Below, piece by piece: positions 43,465 through 52,429 of a stretch of 64,000 nt of DNA. The DNA comes from Methylocystis sp. Its GTDB lineage: Bacteria > Pseudomonadota > Alphaproteobacteria > Rhizobiales > Beijerinckiaceae. The notes under the pieces are model-generated. The model was not told where the DNA came from. It saw only the letters and a list, made by a program, of their open reading frames with translations, and did not search any database. The position numbers and the translations under genes were made by a program. The stretch's first letter is position 1. Every line of letters starts with the position of its first letter. The stretch spans positions 62,001 through 126,000 of the forward strand of contig JALHNQ010000002.1 of assembly GCA_022843405.1 (NCBI GenBank). The letters are read 5' to 3'.

Positions 43465-43872
43465 TCAGGCGACGCTGAGCGTCGCGGCTTTGGTCGATTG
43501 GCGGTGCGGCTTGACGACGATTTCGACATCCTGTCCGAGCGCGACGAGGAATCGCAGCAGCCGCTCCAGCGAGAATTGCCTGAAGTCGCCGTGCAGCAGC
43601 TTCGATACGTCCGGCTGCTTGACGCCGAAAAGTTCGGCGGCCTGCACCTGTTTCAATCCCCGCTCCTTTAAGAGCGCCTCGATCTTGCGGACGAGTTGCG
43701 CCTTGAGGAAATTGTCGTCGGCAGGCGCTGCTAGAGCGCGCTGCGAAAAAGTGGGAACCGGTTTTTCGCGCAAAGCGCGCTCTAAGCTTTTAGAATCGAT
43801 CACGTCATCTGCGTTCAGGCGAGTCCGCCTGAACGCAGCGTGATCTAGAGCGGCGGTTGAGTCTTCGGTCAT
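43465..43872 (-). CDS. XRE-family (HigA-like) regulator with in-frame repeat insertion
   Basis: The protein (135 residues) carries a helix-turn-helix of the type found in HigA-like antitoxins: LKERGLKQVQAAELFGVKQP then VSKLLHGDFRQFSLERLL. Residues of about 9-47 are the translation of repeat family A copy 3 (43731-43848). Without them, MTEDSTAAL joins PADDNFLKAQLVRKI, which looks like the normal family N-terminus. A palindrome TATAGT-N6-ACTATA, 51 nt upstream, is a likely operator. These antitoxins usually follow a RelE/HigB-type toxin gene, but no toxin is visible here, so it is solitary. It ends just before squalene-hopene cyclase. Confidence 0.82.
   Translation of the reverse strand: MTEDSTAALDHAAFRRTRLNADDVIDSKSLERALREKPVPTFSQRALAAPADDNFLKAQLVRKIEALLKERGLKQVQAAELFGVKQPDVSKLLHGDFRQFSLERLLRFLVALGQDVEIVVKPHRQSTKAATLSVA
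43731..43848 (+). repeat. Dispersed palindromic repeat, family A, copy 3 (inside a gene)
   Basis: This 118-bp copy starts CTAGAGCGCGCTGCG and ends GCAGCGTGATCTAG. Its hairpin reads TGCGTTCAGGCG and CGCCTGAACGCA. It lies entirely within the XRE regulator gene and keeps the frame open on the minus strand. Confidence 0.88.
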
Positions 43873-43923
43873 GATTCTGGCTTGTGGAAAAGCGCGAGGC
43901 GCAGTTGCGCCGAGCGCATTGGC

Positions 43924-43941
43924 TATAGTGAATTGACTATA
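43924..43941. promoter_or_regulatory. Palindromic operator candidate upstream of the XRE gene
   Basis: The sequence TATAGTGAATTGACTATA has six-base arms TATAGT and ACTATA around a six-base centre. Such sites commonly bind HigA-type repressors, and the TATA-rich arms could overlap the -10 box of the gene's own promoter. It is 51 nt before the XRE start codon. Confidence 0.55.
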
Positions 43942-44128
43942 TCGTCAAGCCGCGCCCGGCTCGACGATCGCCTTGGCAAGGAAAGACGCCTGGTTGCGGA
44001 GTTTGAAGGTCACATGCCTGACAGCTCTTTGTGCAATTATTGGAAATGAAGGCGATTTTCGCGTGATGAAAACGAAGTTTTAACTATCCGCCGCCGATGG
44101 TCTTTGCAGCAGCGTTGGAGGGATAGGC

Positions 44129-44770
44129 ATGGCTATGAAACTCGAAGGCAGACGCGCATTGGCCGACCTTGCGGCCGGCAAGTTTTCGTTTGAGATGGTC
44201 GACGCCATCAAGGATCATGTCGGCGCGCTCGAGACGGAGCTGGAGCGCGTCAGGACAGAGGCGGAGCGGACCGGCGCGCTATATGAGCGCGCCGTCAATG
44301 CGGCGAGGCAGCAGGAATATAAGATTTTGCGGCTCGAAGCCGACCTGCGCACGGCGAATGAGAGAGTCTACGCTCTGTTGAAGGCGAATGCGCTGACTGA
44401 AACCGCCCTCAACGCGGCGAAGCGCGGCATCGCAACCGTCGTCGACTATCTCCCCGTCGCGCGAGATCATGCCGAGACGGGATTGAAGCGGACGCTGGCC
44501 TATCTCGCGACCGTCGATTTCAAGGGCAAGTTCGAGGCGCTGAAGGCGCATCCGATGACCGAGCAGGCGCTGCGCGAGATTGAGCGCCTCGCCGGGAAAC
44601 TTGTCGAATATCTCCCCGTCGCGCGCAAGCAGGCGGTAGAGGGTTCGAAGAAGACTCTGAACTATCTCTCGACCACAGGTCTGCCGGCCGTAAGGACGCA
44701 GCTCGCCGCTATCGTCGAAAAGGCGTCGGTCTATATCGCCGACCTGCAAAAGAAGGTCGCGTCGCTCTGA
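44129..44770 (+). CDS. Hypothetical helical protein with two YLPVAR repeats
   Basis: I do not recognise this family. The product (213 residues) is almost wholly helical. After a coiled-coil segment (LETELERVRTEAER) it has two related segments of about 33 residues. One contains VVDYLPVARDHAETGLKRTL and the other LVEYLPVARKQAVEGSKKTL, about 70 residues apart. Such amphipathic repeats recall proteins that bind lipid surfaces, which would fit the hopanoid genes around it, but this is speculation. A GGAGGGA site precedes the ATG. The gene faces the opposite way to the hpn genes on both sides and ends before a repeat next to hpnE. Confidence 0.72.
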   Translation: MAMKLEGRRALADLAAGKFSFEMVDAIKDHVGALETELERVRTEAERTGALYERAVNAARQQEYKILRLEADLRTANERVYALLKANALTETALNAAKRGIATVVDYLPVARDHAETGLKRTLAYLATVDFKGKFEALKAHPMTEQALREIERLAGKLVEYLPVARKQAVEGSKKTLNYLSTTGLPAVRTQLAAIVEKASVYIADLQKKVASL

Positions 44771-44809
44771 TGGGCAGGCGCGGCAAAGCCGTGCCGTACG
44801 CAAGGGCCG

Positions 44810-44889
44810 CGTCATTGCGAGCGAAGCGAAGCAATCCGGAGCGGTCGCGCGTCTGGAGGGCTTCGTTGCTTTCGTGCTTCGCAATGACG
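44810..44889. repeat. Dispersed palindromic repeat, family B, full copy
   Basis: The element begins CGTCATTGCGAGCGAAGCG and ends CTTCGCAATGACG, forming long inverted arms. It lies between the convergent YLPVAR gene and hpnE and could act as a terminator in both directions. One arm is also found inside the methyltransferase gene at 9898-9919. Confidence 0.8.
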
Positions 44890-44900
44890 ATGGCGTCCGA

Positions 44901-46145
44901 TTAACGGCGACCAGCCAATTCCGCCGCCTTGTAGCCTGAGCGTATCGAGCCCTCGATCGTCGCCGGCAGGCCGGTATTCGTCCAGTCGCCGGCAAGCCAC
45001 AGATTGACCCATGAGGTCGTCGCGTCGGGCCGACGCTTCTCCTGCGCCGGCGTCGCGGCGAAGGTGGCGCGCTTCTCCTTGACGATCTGCCAGGGCGGCG
45101 GCGTGGCCGGCAGGCTCGTCGCGGCGGCGACCTCCGCCCAGATTTTTTCCGCAAGCGCTTCGCGCGGTTCGTCGATCAGGCGATCCGCGCCGCTGATCGT
45201 CACTGAGAGGCGATCGTCGAAGGCGAACAGCCATTCGGTCAGCGTTCCGATCATGCCGAGCAGCAACGGCTGACCCTCAGGCGGCGGGATCTTGAAATGC
45301 GCGTTGAGAATCGCGCGAAAATCATTGGGCGCGACGAGACCGGGCACAAGCTCCTGGGCGATCCATGGCGGCGTCGCGAGAACGACCGCATCGCCTTTTT
45401 CGAGCGTCATTTCCGTATCGCCAAAGCGCAGCGCGGCGACGCGAGAATCCTCAAAGGCGATTTCGCGCAGACGCGCGCCGAAGCGCGGCTCGACGCCTCT
45501 GGCGCGAAGCATGCGCAGTGCCGGCTCGATGAAGGCGTCGCCGAGGCCGCCTTTCGCCACCATGGGGCGACAGGCGTCGCCGCCCGCCGCGAGCGTTTCA
45601 CGCAGCACGGCGCCGGCGAGCGTGGCGGACGCCTCTTCAGGTTCGGTGTTGAGCGCGGAGAGCAGAACCGGGCGCCAAAGGCGCTCCCATAGCGGGCCAT
45701 GGCAGCGAATGGTTTCGCCGATGGTCGCGCCCTTCCTGGCGAAGAGCAGTCTGCCGGCGTCGAAATAAGCGAGCGGTCCGGCGCCGGGGACGCGGCGGTT
45801 GGCGACGAATATCCACCAGGGAACGCGCGAGGCGTTGGGACGCAGCCGCCAGCGCTCGCCCGTGCGCGCGTCGAGAAAATCGAACGCGCATTCGTTAGGG
45901 CCGACGAGCGCGTCGCTCGCGCCGATGCGATTGGCGTAATCGCGCGCCGCCGCATTGCCGGAGAGCAGTAGATGATTGCCGTTGTCGATCGTCAGGCCGA
46001 GCGTTGCGTCGAAATAGGAGCGGCAGCGTCCCCCCGCCATGCGCGCGGCCTCATAGAGCGCGACGCGACGGCCGTCGTCGGCAAGGCGCAGCGCGCAAGC
46101 GAGCCCGGCGAGGCCCGCGCCGACCACATGAATCGTTTCGCTCAC
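44901..46145 (-). CDS. hpnE: Hydroxysqualene dehydroxylase
   Basis: HpnE (414 residues) is an FAD-dependent, amine-oxidase-like enzyme that reduces hydroxysqualene to squalene. The dinucleotide-binding start HVVGAGLAGLACALRLADDG and the ARMAGGRCRSY motif are present. The end WLAGDWTNTGLPATIEGSI is the typical FAD-site C-terminus. Its start overlaps the hpnD stop by four bases. It is the last gene of the hpnB-C-D-E transcript; the next gene downstream lies on the other strand. Confidence 0.93.
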   Translation of the reverse strand: MSETIHVVGAGLAGLACALRLADDGRRVALYEAARMAGGRCRSYFDATLGLTIDNGNHLLLSGNAAARDYANRIGASDALVGPNECAFDFLDARTGERWRLRPNASRVPWWIFVANRRVPGAGPLAYFDAGRLLFARKGATIGETIRCHGPLWERLWRPVLLSALNTEPEEASATLAGAVLRETLAAGGDACRPMVAKGGLGDAFIEPALRMLRARGVEPRFGARLREIAFEDSRVAALRFGDTEMTLEKGDAVVLATPPWIAQELVPGLVAPNDFRAILNAHFKIPPPEGQPLLLGMIGTLTEWLFAFDDRLSVTISGADRLIDEPREALAEKIWAEVAAATSLPATPPPWQIVKEKRATFAATPAQEKRRPDATTSWVNLWLAGDWTNTGLPATIEGSIRSGYKAAELAGRR

Positions 46146-47017
46146 GAGAAGGCGTGGCGCAAGAAGGCGCTGATGAGTTTCAGGCGCGACGCCCGCACCG
46201 GCGCGCGCGGCGGCGAGAAGCCTCGGGCGGCGAGACCGTCGAGGATCGATCGATAGCCGGCGGCCATCAGATAGGGCGCTTTCACCGCGCGCTTCGGCAG
46301 GCCCGCCATCACCAGATCAGCCTGATCATAATGTTCGCGGGCGCGGCAGACGACCGGCGCGCAAATCTCTTCAAGCGAGGGATGCGACAGCACGGCGTGC
46401 GGCGCGAAGCTTGTCAGCCCGGCGGTTTCAATGGCTTCGCGCGGCAGATACAGGCGTCCGCGCGCGGCGTCCTCGTCGAGGTCGCGCAAGATGTTGGTAA
46501 GCTGCAGCGCCCGTCCGAGATGATAGGCGAGCAATTTTGGTCCTGTCGGCAATTCGCATTCGGCGCTCGGCTCCTCGTCCACGAGGCCGAACGCGCGCAC
46601 CGACAGTCGTCCGACGGCGCTCGCGACACGATCGCAATAGAGTTCGAGCTTTTCCCACTCCGGCGCGCAAATATCCTCCTCAACGTCCATCGCCATCCCG
46701 TCGATCACCGATTCGAAATCGGCGCGGTCGAGCCGGAAACGGCGGACGGGTTCGGCGAGAAAACTCACGCGGGCGCGGATGCGGCCGGCGTAAAGCTCAT
46801 CGAGGTCGGCGCGCCACTGGTCGAGCGCGGCGCGCCGTAAGGCGCGGTCGCCCTCATCGTCGGCGATGTCGTCGACCGAGCGGCAGAAGGCGTAAATCGC
46901 GAACATGGCGTCGCGTCGCGGCGGCTCGAGGATGCGCATCGCCAGATAGAAGGAGCTTTTTGTGGCGATGGCGCGCGTGCGCAGCGTCGCCGAATCGGCA
47001 AGCGCGTCCATTGTCAT
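46142..47017 (-). CDS. hpnD: Presqualene diphosphate synthase
   Basis: HpnD (291 residues) joins two farnesyl diphosphates to presqualene diphosphate. It belongs to the squalene/phytoene synthase fold. The aspartate-rich motifs are FCRSVDDIADDEGD and LTNILRDLDEDAARGR, with YLPREAI after the second. Both gene ends overlap neighbours by four bases (ATGA), so hpnC, hpnD and hpnE are probably translated in series. Confidence 0.93.
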   Translation of the reverse strand: MTMDALADSATLRTRAIATKSSFYLAMRILEPPRRDAMFAIYAFCRSVDDIADDEGDRALRRAALDQWRADLDELYAGRIRARVSFLAEPVRRFRLDRADFESVIDGMAMDVEEDICAPEWEKLELYCDRVASAVGRLSVRAFGLVDEEPSAECELPTGPKLLAYHLGRALQLTNILRDLDEDAARGRLYLPREAIETAGLTSFAPHAVLSHPSLEEICAPVVCRAREHYDQADLVMAGLPKRAVKAPYLMAAGYRSILDGLAARGFSPPRAPVRASRLKLISAFLRHAFS

Positions 47018-47901
47018 TGGCGCGTTCTCGGAATGGCCGGCGAAGCCGCGCGGGGACGCGAAATCCGGCGAAGCAGCGCGCCGATCGCGCCGATCGCGCC
47101 TTTCGCGGCGAAACCGAGCTTGCCTTCATGGACCTTGTCGCTGAGCGGATCGGCGACCGCGAGCCGCGCGACGAGATGTTCGGCGAGGGTTTGGATGGCG
47201 CCGACCTCCATGGCGAGTCGCGCATCATCGATCAGGTCCGCGAAGCAGCGCGATTCGGCGAGAAGACGCGCGGTTTTTTGGTTCAGTTCGCTTATCGCCG
47301 CGCGCAGCGGCGGCGGCGCTTTCTCCTGAGCCAGCATCTCCACCGCAGCGCCATGCGCCGCGAGCGTGTCCTGAGGCAGATAGACCCGGTCGATGTCGCG
47401 GTAGTCCTTGCCGCAATCCTGCAGATGATTGATGACCTGCAGCGCGGCGCAGAGCGCGTCATTCGCCGCCCAGACGCGGCCGGGATTTTCGCCATGGACG
47501 TCGCAGACGAAGCGTCCGACTGGCATCGCCGAATAGCGGCAATAGTCGATGAGATCGTCCCAGTCGCGATAGCGCAACTGCGTCACGTCGCGCTTGAAGG
47601 CGACGATCAGGTCGCGCGCATGCTGCGGATCGAGGCCGCGCTCGCGACATGTGTCGCGCAGACGGCGCGCGACCGGCGCATCCGCTTCCGGCTTTCCCGA
47701 AAGCGCGTCATCGAGCGCGTCCAGGAGATCGAGCTTTTCCTGCGCGCCGAGCGTGGGATGATCGGCGATGTCGTCGGCGGCGCGAACGAAATCATAGAAG
47801 GCGAGGATCGGCGCGCGATGGCGCGGCGCGATCAAAAAGGAGGCGACGGGAAAATTTTCGTCGCGATGGGTCTTTCCCGAACTCGTCCGCGCAATGTCCA
47901 T
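47014..47901 (-). CDS. hpnC: Hydroxysqualene synthase
   Basis: HpnC (295 residues) converts presqualene diphosphate to hydroxysqualene. It has the same fold as HpnD with the motifs YDFVRAADDIADHP and VINHLQDCGKDYRDIDR, and YLPQDTL. The N-terminus THRDENFPVASFLI is typical of HpnC. The first 70 bases overlap the 3' end of hpnB in another frame, an unusually long overlap. The stop overlaps the hpnD start. Confidence 0.92.
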   Translation of the reverse strand: MDIARTSSGKTHRDENFPVASFLIAPRHRAPILAFYDFVRAADDIADHPTLGAQEKLDLLDALDDALSGKPEADAPVARRLRDTCRERGLDPQHARDLIVAFKRDVTQLRYRDWDDLIDYCRYSAMPVGRFVCDVHGENPGRVWAANDALCAALQVINHLQDCGKDYRDIDRVYLPQDTLAAHGAAVEMLAQEKAPPPLRAAISELNQKTARLLAESRCFADLIDDARLAMEVGAIQTLAEHLVARLAVADPLSDKVHEGKLGFAAKGAIGAIGALLRRISRPRAASPAIPRTRQ

Positions 47902-49169
47902 GATGACGCCGTTTTACCGCTCCACGGCGCTCCCGCGCCTTCAACCTCGATTTCGCGGCTCGCCTCGATCTCGTCGGACGATTCGAATCTCGGCGCCGCC
48001 GTTTGCGCGCGCGGCGCCTGATAGCGGCCCTTCCATTCGCCGCCACGGCCGCATAAATGCCGCCAGGCCGATTCAACCGTGAACCACGTATAGCACGCCG
48101 CGACGCCTGGCAAAGCAAAGGCGCGCAGCCGCGACAGGCCATAAAAGCGCAAGGTCGGCATATAGCACTGCGCCATCAGCAGCCAGGAGACGAGCGCCGT
48201 CTCGCGGGCGGGCGATTCGCCAAAAAACGCCAGAAAGGGCGGCGCGAGATAGGCGGCCGCCATGCCCAACAGCGCCCCGGCGAGACGCCAGGGCGAATAG
48301 CTGAGCTGGGCGTAGGCCGAGCGCACGACCATGCGGGAAATGTCGGCGAGCCGCGGGTAGGCGCGCAGGCTATGAACGTCTTCGGTCAGTCCCAGCCAGA
48401 TCGGCCCTTGCGCCTTCATCAGCGCGCCCAGCGCGCAATCATCGATGAGCGCGCCGCGAATGGCGCGAAAGCCCCCCGCCGCCGCGAGCGCCTCGGGGCG
48501 CGCCAGCATCACCCCTCCCGCCGCGCCGGCCGCCGCATGGTCGGGATCATTGATGTGGCGGAACGGATAGAGCTTCTGGAAAAAGAAAATGAAGGCCGGA
48601 ACGAGCCACCGCTCGGCGACGCTTTCACAGCGCAGCTTGACCATTAGCGAGGTCAGAACGGCGCCGCGCGCCTTCGACCCCGCAACGAGACGCGCCAGCA
48701 CGGTCGCCGAAAATTCGATGTCCGCGTCGCAGAACAGCACGAAATCGGGGTCGAGCGGCAGGCTTCGCACGTAATCGAACCCGCGCTGCATCGCCGCAAG
48801 CTTTCCCGTCCAGCCCGCATCAGGCCCGCGCGAGGAGAGAATCGTCAGGCGGTCGGCAGCGCCATGCGCGGCGGCGCAGCGGCGCGCCGCTTCGGCGGTG
48901 CCGTCGTCGCTCTCGTCGTCGACCAGAATGACGTCGAAGCGGCCATGGAACTGTTGAGCGAATAGCGACGCCAGGCTCTTTTCGATGACGTCGGCTTCGT
49001 TCCGGGCCGGAACGATCGCCACGACATAGGTCAGATCGATCGCCGGCACGGCGGGGTCTTGGCCGCCGAGGTTGCGGTCATGCTCGGTCAGCCGCCAAAA
49101 TCCGCCGCGCAGCGCAATGAGATAGAGCCAGGCGAATAGCCCAATGAGGGCGATGAACATTGCGAGCAT
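47832..49169 (-). CDS. hpnB: Hopanoid-associated glycosyltransferase
   Basis: HpnB (445 residues) is a family 2 glycosyltransferase linked to hopanoid loci; its exact role in side-chain building is not settled. The GT-A domain shows VAIVPARNEADVI, VDDESDDGTAEAA and CDADIEFS. The RGALIDDCAL segment follows. An N-terminal membrane helix and two or three C-terminal helices anchor it. It is the first gene of the hpnB-C-D-E series. Its last 50 or so residues extend past the usual GRGGEWKGR end and overlap the hpnC start by 70 bases. Confidence 0.92.
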   Translation of the reverse strand: MLAMFIALIGLFAWLYLIALRGGFWRLTEHDRNLGGQDPAVPAIDLTYVVAIVPARNEADVIEKSLASLFAQQFHGRFDVILVDDESDDGTAEAARRCAAAHGAADRLTILSSRGPDAGWTGKLAAMQRGFDYVRSLPLDPDFVLFCDADIEFSATVLARLVAGSKARGAVLTSLMVKLRCESVAERWLVPAFIFFFQKLYPFRHINDPDHAAAGAAGGVMLARPEALAAAGGFRAIRGALIDDCALGALMKAQGPIWLGLTEDVHSLRAYPRLADISRMVVRSAYAQLSYSPWRLAGALLGMAAAYLAPPFLAFFGESPARETALVSWLLMAQCYMPTLRFYGLSRLRAFALPGVAACYTWFTVESAWRHLCGRGGEWKGRYQAPRAQTAAPRFESSDEIEASREIEVEGAGAPWSGKTASSWTLRGRVRERPIATKIFPSPPF

Positions 49170-49257
49170 GGCGAATCAGGGTGAGGATTCGACGCAGATC
49201 GCCTTCTATCACTCGCGTTCAAGCTAAACTAGAGTGGCCTCGCGCCTTCGCACAGCC

Positions 49258-49464
49258 TTAACGCTTCACCCACCCCGCCGCCGTCTTGACGTAGCTGCGC
49301 TTGACCGCGGCCCAGGCGATCCGGTGCGCCGCCTCTTCCTGCCGAGGGTCGCCGCGATGGGCGTCGAAGGCGTGATTGAACGCCTCGCGATAAATGTCCT
49401 GGGCGTGCTCGGGCAGGATGCGCTGGAGATTTTCGGGCAGGTCGGCGTTGCTGGCGTAGGGCAT
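49258..49464 (-). CDS. ChaB-family small protein
   Basis: This protein of 68 residues matches the ChaB family (DLPENLQRILPEHAQDIY at the start, AWAAVKRSYVK near the end). ChaB was linked to cation transport regulation with ChaA in E. coli, but many members stand alone and their role is unclear. It lies 14 nt downstream of pyrF on the same strand and may share its transcript. No chaA gene is nearby. Confidence 0.88.
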   Translation of the reverse strand: MPYASNADLPENLQRILPEHAQDIYREAFNHAFDAHRGDPRQEEAAHRIAWAAVKRSYVKTAAGWVKR

Positions 49465-49478
49465 GCCGCCACCTCCTG

Positions 49479-50171
49479 TCAGGCGCCGGCCATCTCGCGC
49501 ACGATGGCCTCGGCCGCCGCTGCGGGATCGGCCGCGCGGGTAATGGGCCTCCCAACGACAATATAGTCCGCCGAGGCGGCGATCGCCTGTCGCGGCGTCA
49601 TCACCCGCTTCTGATCTCCCAGATCAGCACCTGCTGGCCGCACCCCCGGCGTCACCAGCAGCATGTCCGGGCCAACGATCGGGCGAATGGCCGCCAGCTC
49701 CATCGGCGAGAGGATGAGACCGTCGACCCGATCCTCTTTCGCCTGGCGGGCGCGTCGCGCGACGAGTTCGGCGACGCCGCAGGCGTAGCCGGCCTCCGCG
49801 AGATCGGCGTCGTCATAGGAGGTCATCACCGTCACGGCGAGCAGCTTGAGCGCGCCCTCCGACGCGCCCTGACGCGCCGCCGCCATCGTCTGAGGAAAGG
49901 CGTGGATGGTGAGAAAGTCTACGCCGAGTCTCGCGATTTGCCGCGTCGCGTGCTCCACGGTGACGCCGATGTCATGGAGCTTCAGATCGAGAAAGACGCG
50001 CTTGCCGCTTGCTTCCAATTCGTGCGCGAAATCGAAGCCGCCCGGCGCGTAGGCGAGCTCCATGCCGACCTTGAAGAAGGAGACCGTCTCGCCGAGCGCC
50101 GCAACAAGGGCGCGCGCTTCGGCGACGCTTTCCACGTCGAGCGCGACGATCAGGCGCTCGCGCGCCTTCAC
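49479..50171 (-). CDS. pyrF: Orotidine 5'-phosphate decarboxylase
   Basis: PyrF (230 residues) makes UMP from OMP, the last step of pyrimidine synthesis. The catalytic motif [11 protein letters not shown] uses D62, K64 and D67. The N-terminal IVALDV and the C-terminal [21 protein letters not shown] and YIVVGRPIT complete the family signature. The start overlaps the stop of the methyltransferase gene upstream by four bases. The small ChaB gene follows. Confidence 0.95.
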   Translation of the reverse strand: MKARERLIVALDVESVAEARALVAALGETVSFFKVGMELAYAPGGFDFAHELEASGKRVFLDLKLHDIGVTVEHATRQIARLGVDFLTIHAFPQTMAAARQGASEGALKLLAVTVMTSYDDADLAEAGYACGVAELVARRARQAKEDRVDGLILSPMELAAIRPIVGPDMLLVTPGVRPAGADLGDQKRVMTPRQAIAASADYIVVGRPITRAADPAAAAEAIVREMAGA

Positions 50172-50803
50172 GCCCTGGGCTTTCCGGCGTGACCTGCCTT
50201 GCGATAGCGCCAGACCCGCGCCGGCGGAATATTGAGCACGATCGGCGGCGATCCCTTGCCGACATAAGCGCCTTTGACGCCGTGGGCGTGCATGGGCATT
50301 GGCGATTTGGTCAGGCCGTAGGTGAATTGGATGAAGAGTCCGTCGTCGCCCATCAGTTCGAAGGACTGGTTCAGCAGTTCGACGCGATCGCGCTCGGGCC
50401 GGTTGAGGAGCGGCAGGCTCGAAACGACGCTCGCGATTTTTCCCGGAACCTTGCCGTCGAGCGTCGCCTTCAGGCCATAGGCGTCGCCCTGGACGATATT
50501 AACGCCGGGAAAGCGCTCGGCGAGCAAATGGCAGAAACGGGTCTCATATTCGACGAGCACCAGGCGCTCTGGCGCGATGCCGCGGGAAATGAGCGCCTGC
50601 GTCACCGGCCCGGTGCCGGGACCAAGTTCGACAATGTGCCCGTCTTTTTGCGGTTCGACGAAACCGGCCATTGTCTTGGCCAGCGCGCGTCCGGACGGCG
50701 AGACCGCGCCGATGAGACGCGGGTTTTCGATCCACTGACGGATGAAGCGCGCGTTATCCACGAGGTTTACGCGCCCGCCGGCTTTTTGCGTTCTATGCGG
50801 CAA
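50168..50803 (-). CDS. Phospholipid N-methyltransferase-like SAM methyltransferase
   Basis: This methyltransferase (211 residues) resembles the PmtA/COG3963 group that methylates phosphatidylethanolamine. The start [20 protein letters not shown] and the cofactor loop [16 protein letters not shown] are typical of that group. SSLPLLNRP takes the place of the catalytic NPPF-type motif, and FTYGLTKSP is near the end. It could equally act on another lipid. It is translationally coupled to pyrF (ATGA), a linkage without an obvious metabolic reason. Confidence 0.82.
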   Translation of the reverse strand: MPHRTQKAGGRVNLVDNARFIRQWIENPRLIGAVSPSGRALAKTMAGFVEPQKDGHIVELGPGTGPVTQALISRGIAPERLVLVEYETRFCHLLAERFPGVNIVQGDAYGLKATLDGKVPGKIASVVSSLPLLNRPERDRVELLNQSFELMGDDGLFIQFTYGLTKSPMPMHAHGVKGAYVGKGSPPIVLNIPPARVWRYRKAGHAGKPRA

Positions 50804-50920
50804 AGACCCCTCCCGATCGACGCGCGATAGAGACGCGCAAACGGCCCCCGCGTTTCGAGGGCCGTTGCGCCGATGATAGGAGAGCCGCGCGCCGAATACA
50901 ACGCGGCGCGCCGTCAGTCT

Positions 50921-52033
50921 CTATCCGCCAAACAAATCCTTCATCCGCGCGAAAAAGCCCGTCTCCTCGGGATGGGTGTCGTGCGAGGATTCCTCCTCGA
51001 ATTCCGCGAGAAGCTCCTTCTGGCGCTTGGTGAGCTTTTGCGGCGTCTCGACGCTGATCTGCACATGCAAATCGCCGTGATCGCGCCCGCGCAAGATCGG
51101 CATGCCTTTGCCCTTGGCCTTGAGCTGGCGTCCGGACTGCGCGCCCTCGGGAATTTTGAGCTTCACCTCGGAGCCGTCGAGCGCATGGACCTTGATCTCG
51201 CCGCCAAGCGCCGCGCGCACCATCGAGATCGGCACGCGGCAGTAGAGGTCGGCGCCGTCGCGCTGGAAGAAGGGATGCGGCTTCACGGAAAGAAAGATGT
51301 AGAGGTCGCCGGCCGGCCCGCCGCGCAGGCCGGCTTCGCCTTCGCCGGCGAGCCTGATGCGCGTGCCGTCCTCGACGCCCGGCGGCACATTGACCGAAAG
51401 CGACCGTTCGACCGTTATGCGCCCCGCTCCGGAGCAGGACGGGCAGGGGTTCTCGATGATCTCGCCGCGTCCCTGGCAGGCAGGGCATGTCCGTTCGATC
51501 GCGAAAAAGCCCTGCTGGGCGCGCACCCGCCCCATGCCGCCGCAGGTCGTGCAAGTCTTGGGCTTGGAGCCTTTTTTCGCGCCGGTCCCGGAGCAGGCCT
51601 CGCAGGTCGCCGAGGTCGGGATTTTCAGCGACGCGCTCTTGCCGTGATAGGCCTCGTCGAGGGTGATCTCCATGTTGTAGCGGAGATCCGAGCCGCGCTC
51701 GCGGCCGCCCGAGCGTCCGCGCCGGCCCATGACGTCGCCGAACAGGTCCTCGAATATATCGGCCATCGAGGCGCCGAAGCCTTCGCCGGCCCCAAAGCCG
51801 CCGCCCTGTTCGAACGCGGCATGACCGAAGCGGTCATAGGCCGCGCGCTTCTGCGGATCGCACAGACACTGATAGGCTTCGTTCAATTCCTTGAAACGCG
51901 CTTCCGCCTGCCTGTCGCCCGGGTGCCGATCAGGGTGGCACTGCATCGCGGATTTACGGAAGGCGATTTTCAATTCGACTTCCGTCACCGTGCGGCTGAC
52001 GCCGAGAACTTCGTAATAGTCGCGTTTGGACAT
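50921..52033 (-). CDS. dnaJ: Chaperone DnaJ
   Basis: DnaJ (370 residues) delivers unfolded proteins to DnaK and stimulates its ATPase. The J domain is at the N-terminus with HPD at residues 33-35. A glycine/phenylalanine-rich linker ([11 protein letters not shown]) follows. The zinc-finger domain has the four CxxCxGxG repeats, such as [24 protein letters not shown] and CPSCSGAG. The C-terminal substrate domain is complete. dnaK lies upstream on the same strand, but two toxin-antitoxin genes separate them, and dnaJ may have its own promoter or be carried by the toxin-antitoxin transcript (its start is 3 nt after the hepT stop). Confidence 0.96.
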   Translation of the reverse strand: MSKRDYYEVLGVSRTVTEVELKIAFRKSAMQCHPDRHPGDRQAEARFKELNEAYQCLCDPQKRAAYDRFGHAAFEQGGGFGAGEGFGASMADIFEDLFGDVMGRRGRSGGRERGSDLRYNMEITLDEAYHGKSASLKIPTSATCEACSGTGAKKGSKPKTCTTCGGMGRVRAQQGFFAIERTCPACQGRGEIIENPCPSCSGAGRITVERSLSVNVPPGVEDGTRIRLAGEGEAGLRGGPAGDLYIFLSVKPHPFFQRDGADLYCRVPISMVRAALGGEIKVHALDGSEVKLKIPEGAQSGRQLKAKGKGMPILRGRDHGDLHVQISVETPQKLTKRQKELLAEFEEESSHDTHPEETGFFARMKDLFGG

Positions 52034-52036
52034 TTG

Positions 52037-52429
52037 TTAGTCTTCAGGCGGTTTTTCCGAGGCTCCGCCGATCTGTTCGCCGGTCGCTTCGTACAAGGCT
52101 TCAAGGGGGATTAGCAACTCTGGCAGATCATTCTGCGCCGTTCGCCAGACGATGCGAAAGTCGAGTTCGACGTATCCATGGGCGATGCGATTGCGCATAT
52201 TGATCATCTCGCGCCGTGGAAGATCGACATTCGCCGCCACGAAGGACGGATAGGATCGCGCCAGCCGCGTCGCGGCTTCGCCGATGATAATGAGATTCAT
52301 GGCGACCGCCTGCTGCGTGCGGCTGTCGGCAAGAAAGCCGTCTTCCGTCATGCCGTCGACATAGGATGTCGCGAGGCGAGCCGCCTCGAGAATCTGGTCT
52401 AGAAGCACGAAAACGTCGCCGCCCTTCAT
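52037..52429 (-). CDS. hepT: HepT-like HEPN toxin
   Basis: This 130-residue protein belongs to the HEPN family DUF86 (HepT). The RNase motif R-x4-H-x-Y is visible as R79, H84 and Y86 in MRNRIAHGYVEL. In the family the antitoxin MntA inactivates the toxin by AMP-modifying this tyrosine. Its start overlaps the mntA stop by four bases, the usual arrangement. It ends just three bases before dnaJ, so the toxin and the chaperone gene may be transcribed together. Confidence 0.92.
   Translation of the reverse strand: MKGGDVFVLLDQILEAARLATSYVDGMTEDGFLADSRTQQAVAMNLIIIGEAATRLARSYPSFVAANVDLPRREMINMRNRIAHGYVELDFRIVWRTAQNDLPELLIPLEALYEATGEQIGGASEKPPED

Noticed and set aside
43945-44013. 23-codon minus-strand frame (starting VTFKLRNQASFLAK) upstream of the XRE gene, considered as a toxin remnant
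   Set aside because: Too short, no toxin motif, and the frame upstream of it does not look like RelE/HigB.
46537-48021. 494-residue plus-strand open frame across hpnD, hpnC and hpnB
   Set aside because: It crosses three real minus-strand genes and has arginine-rich low-complexity sequence.
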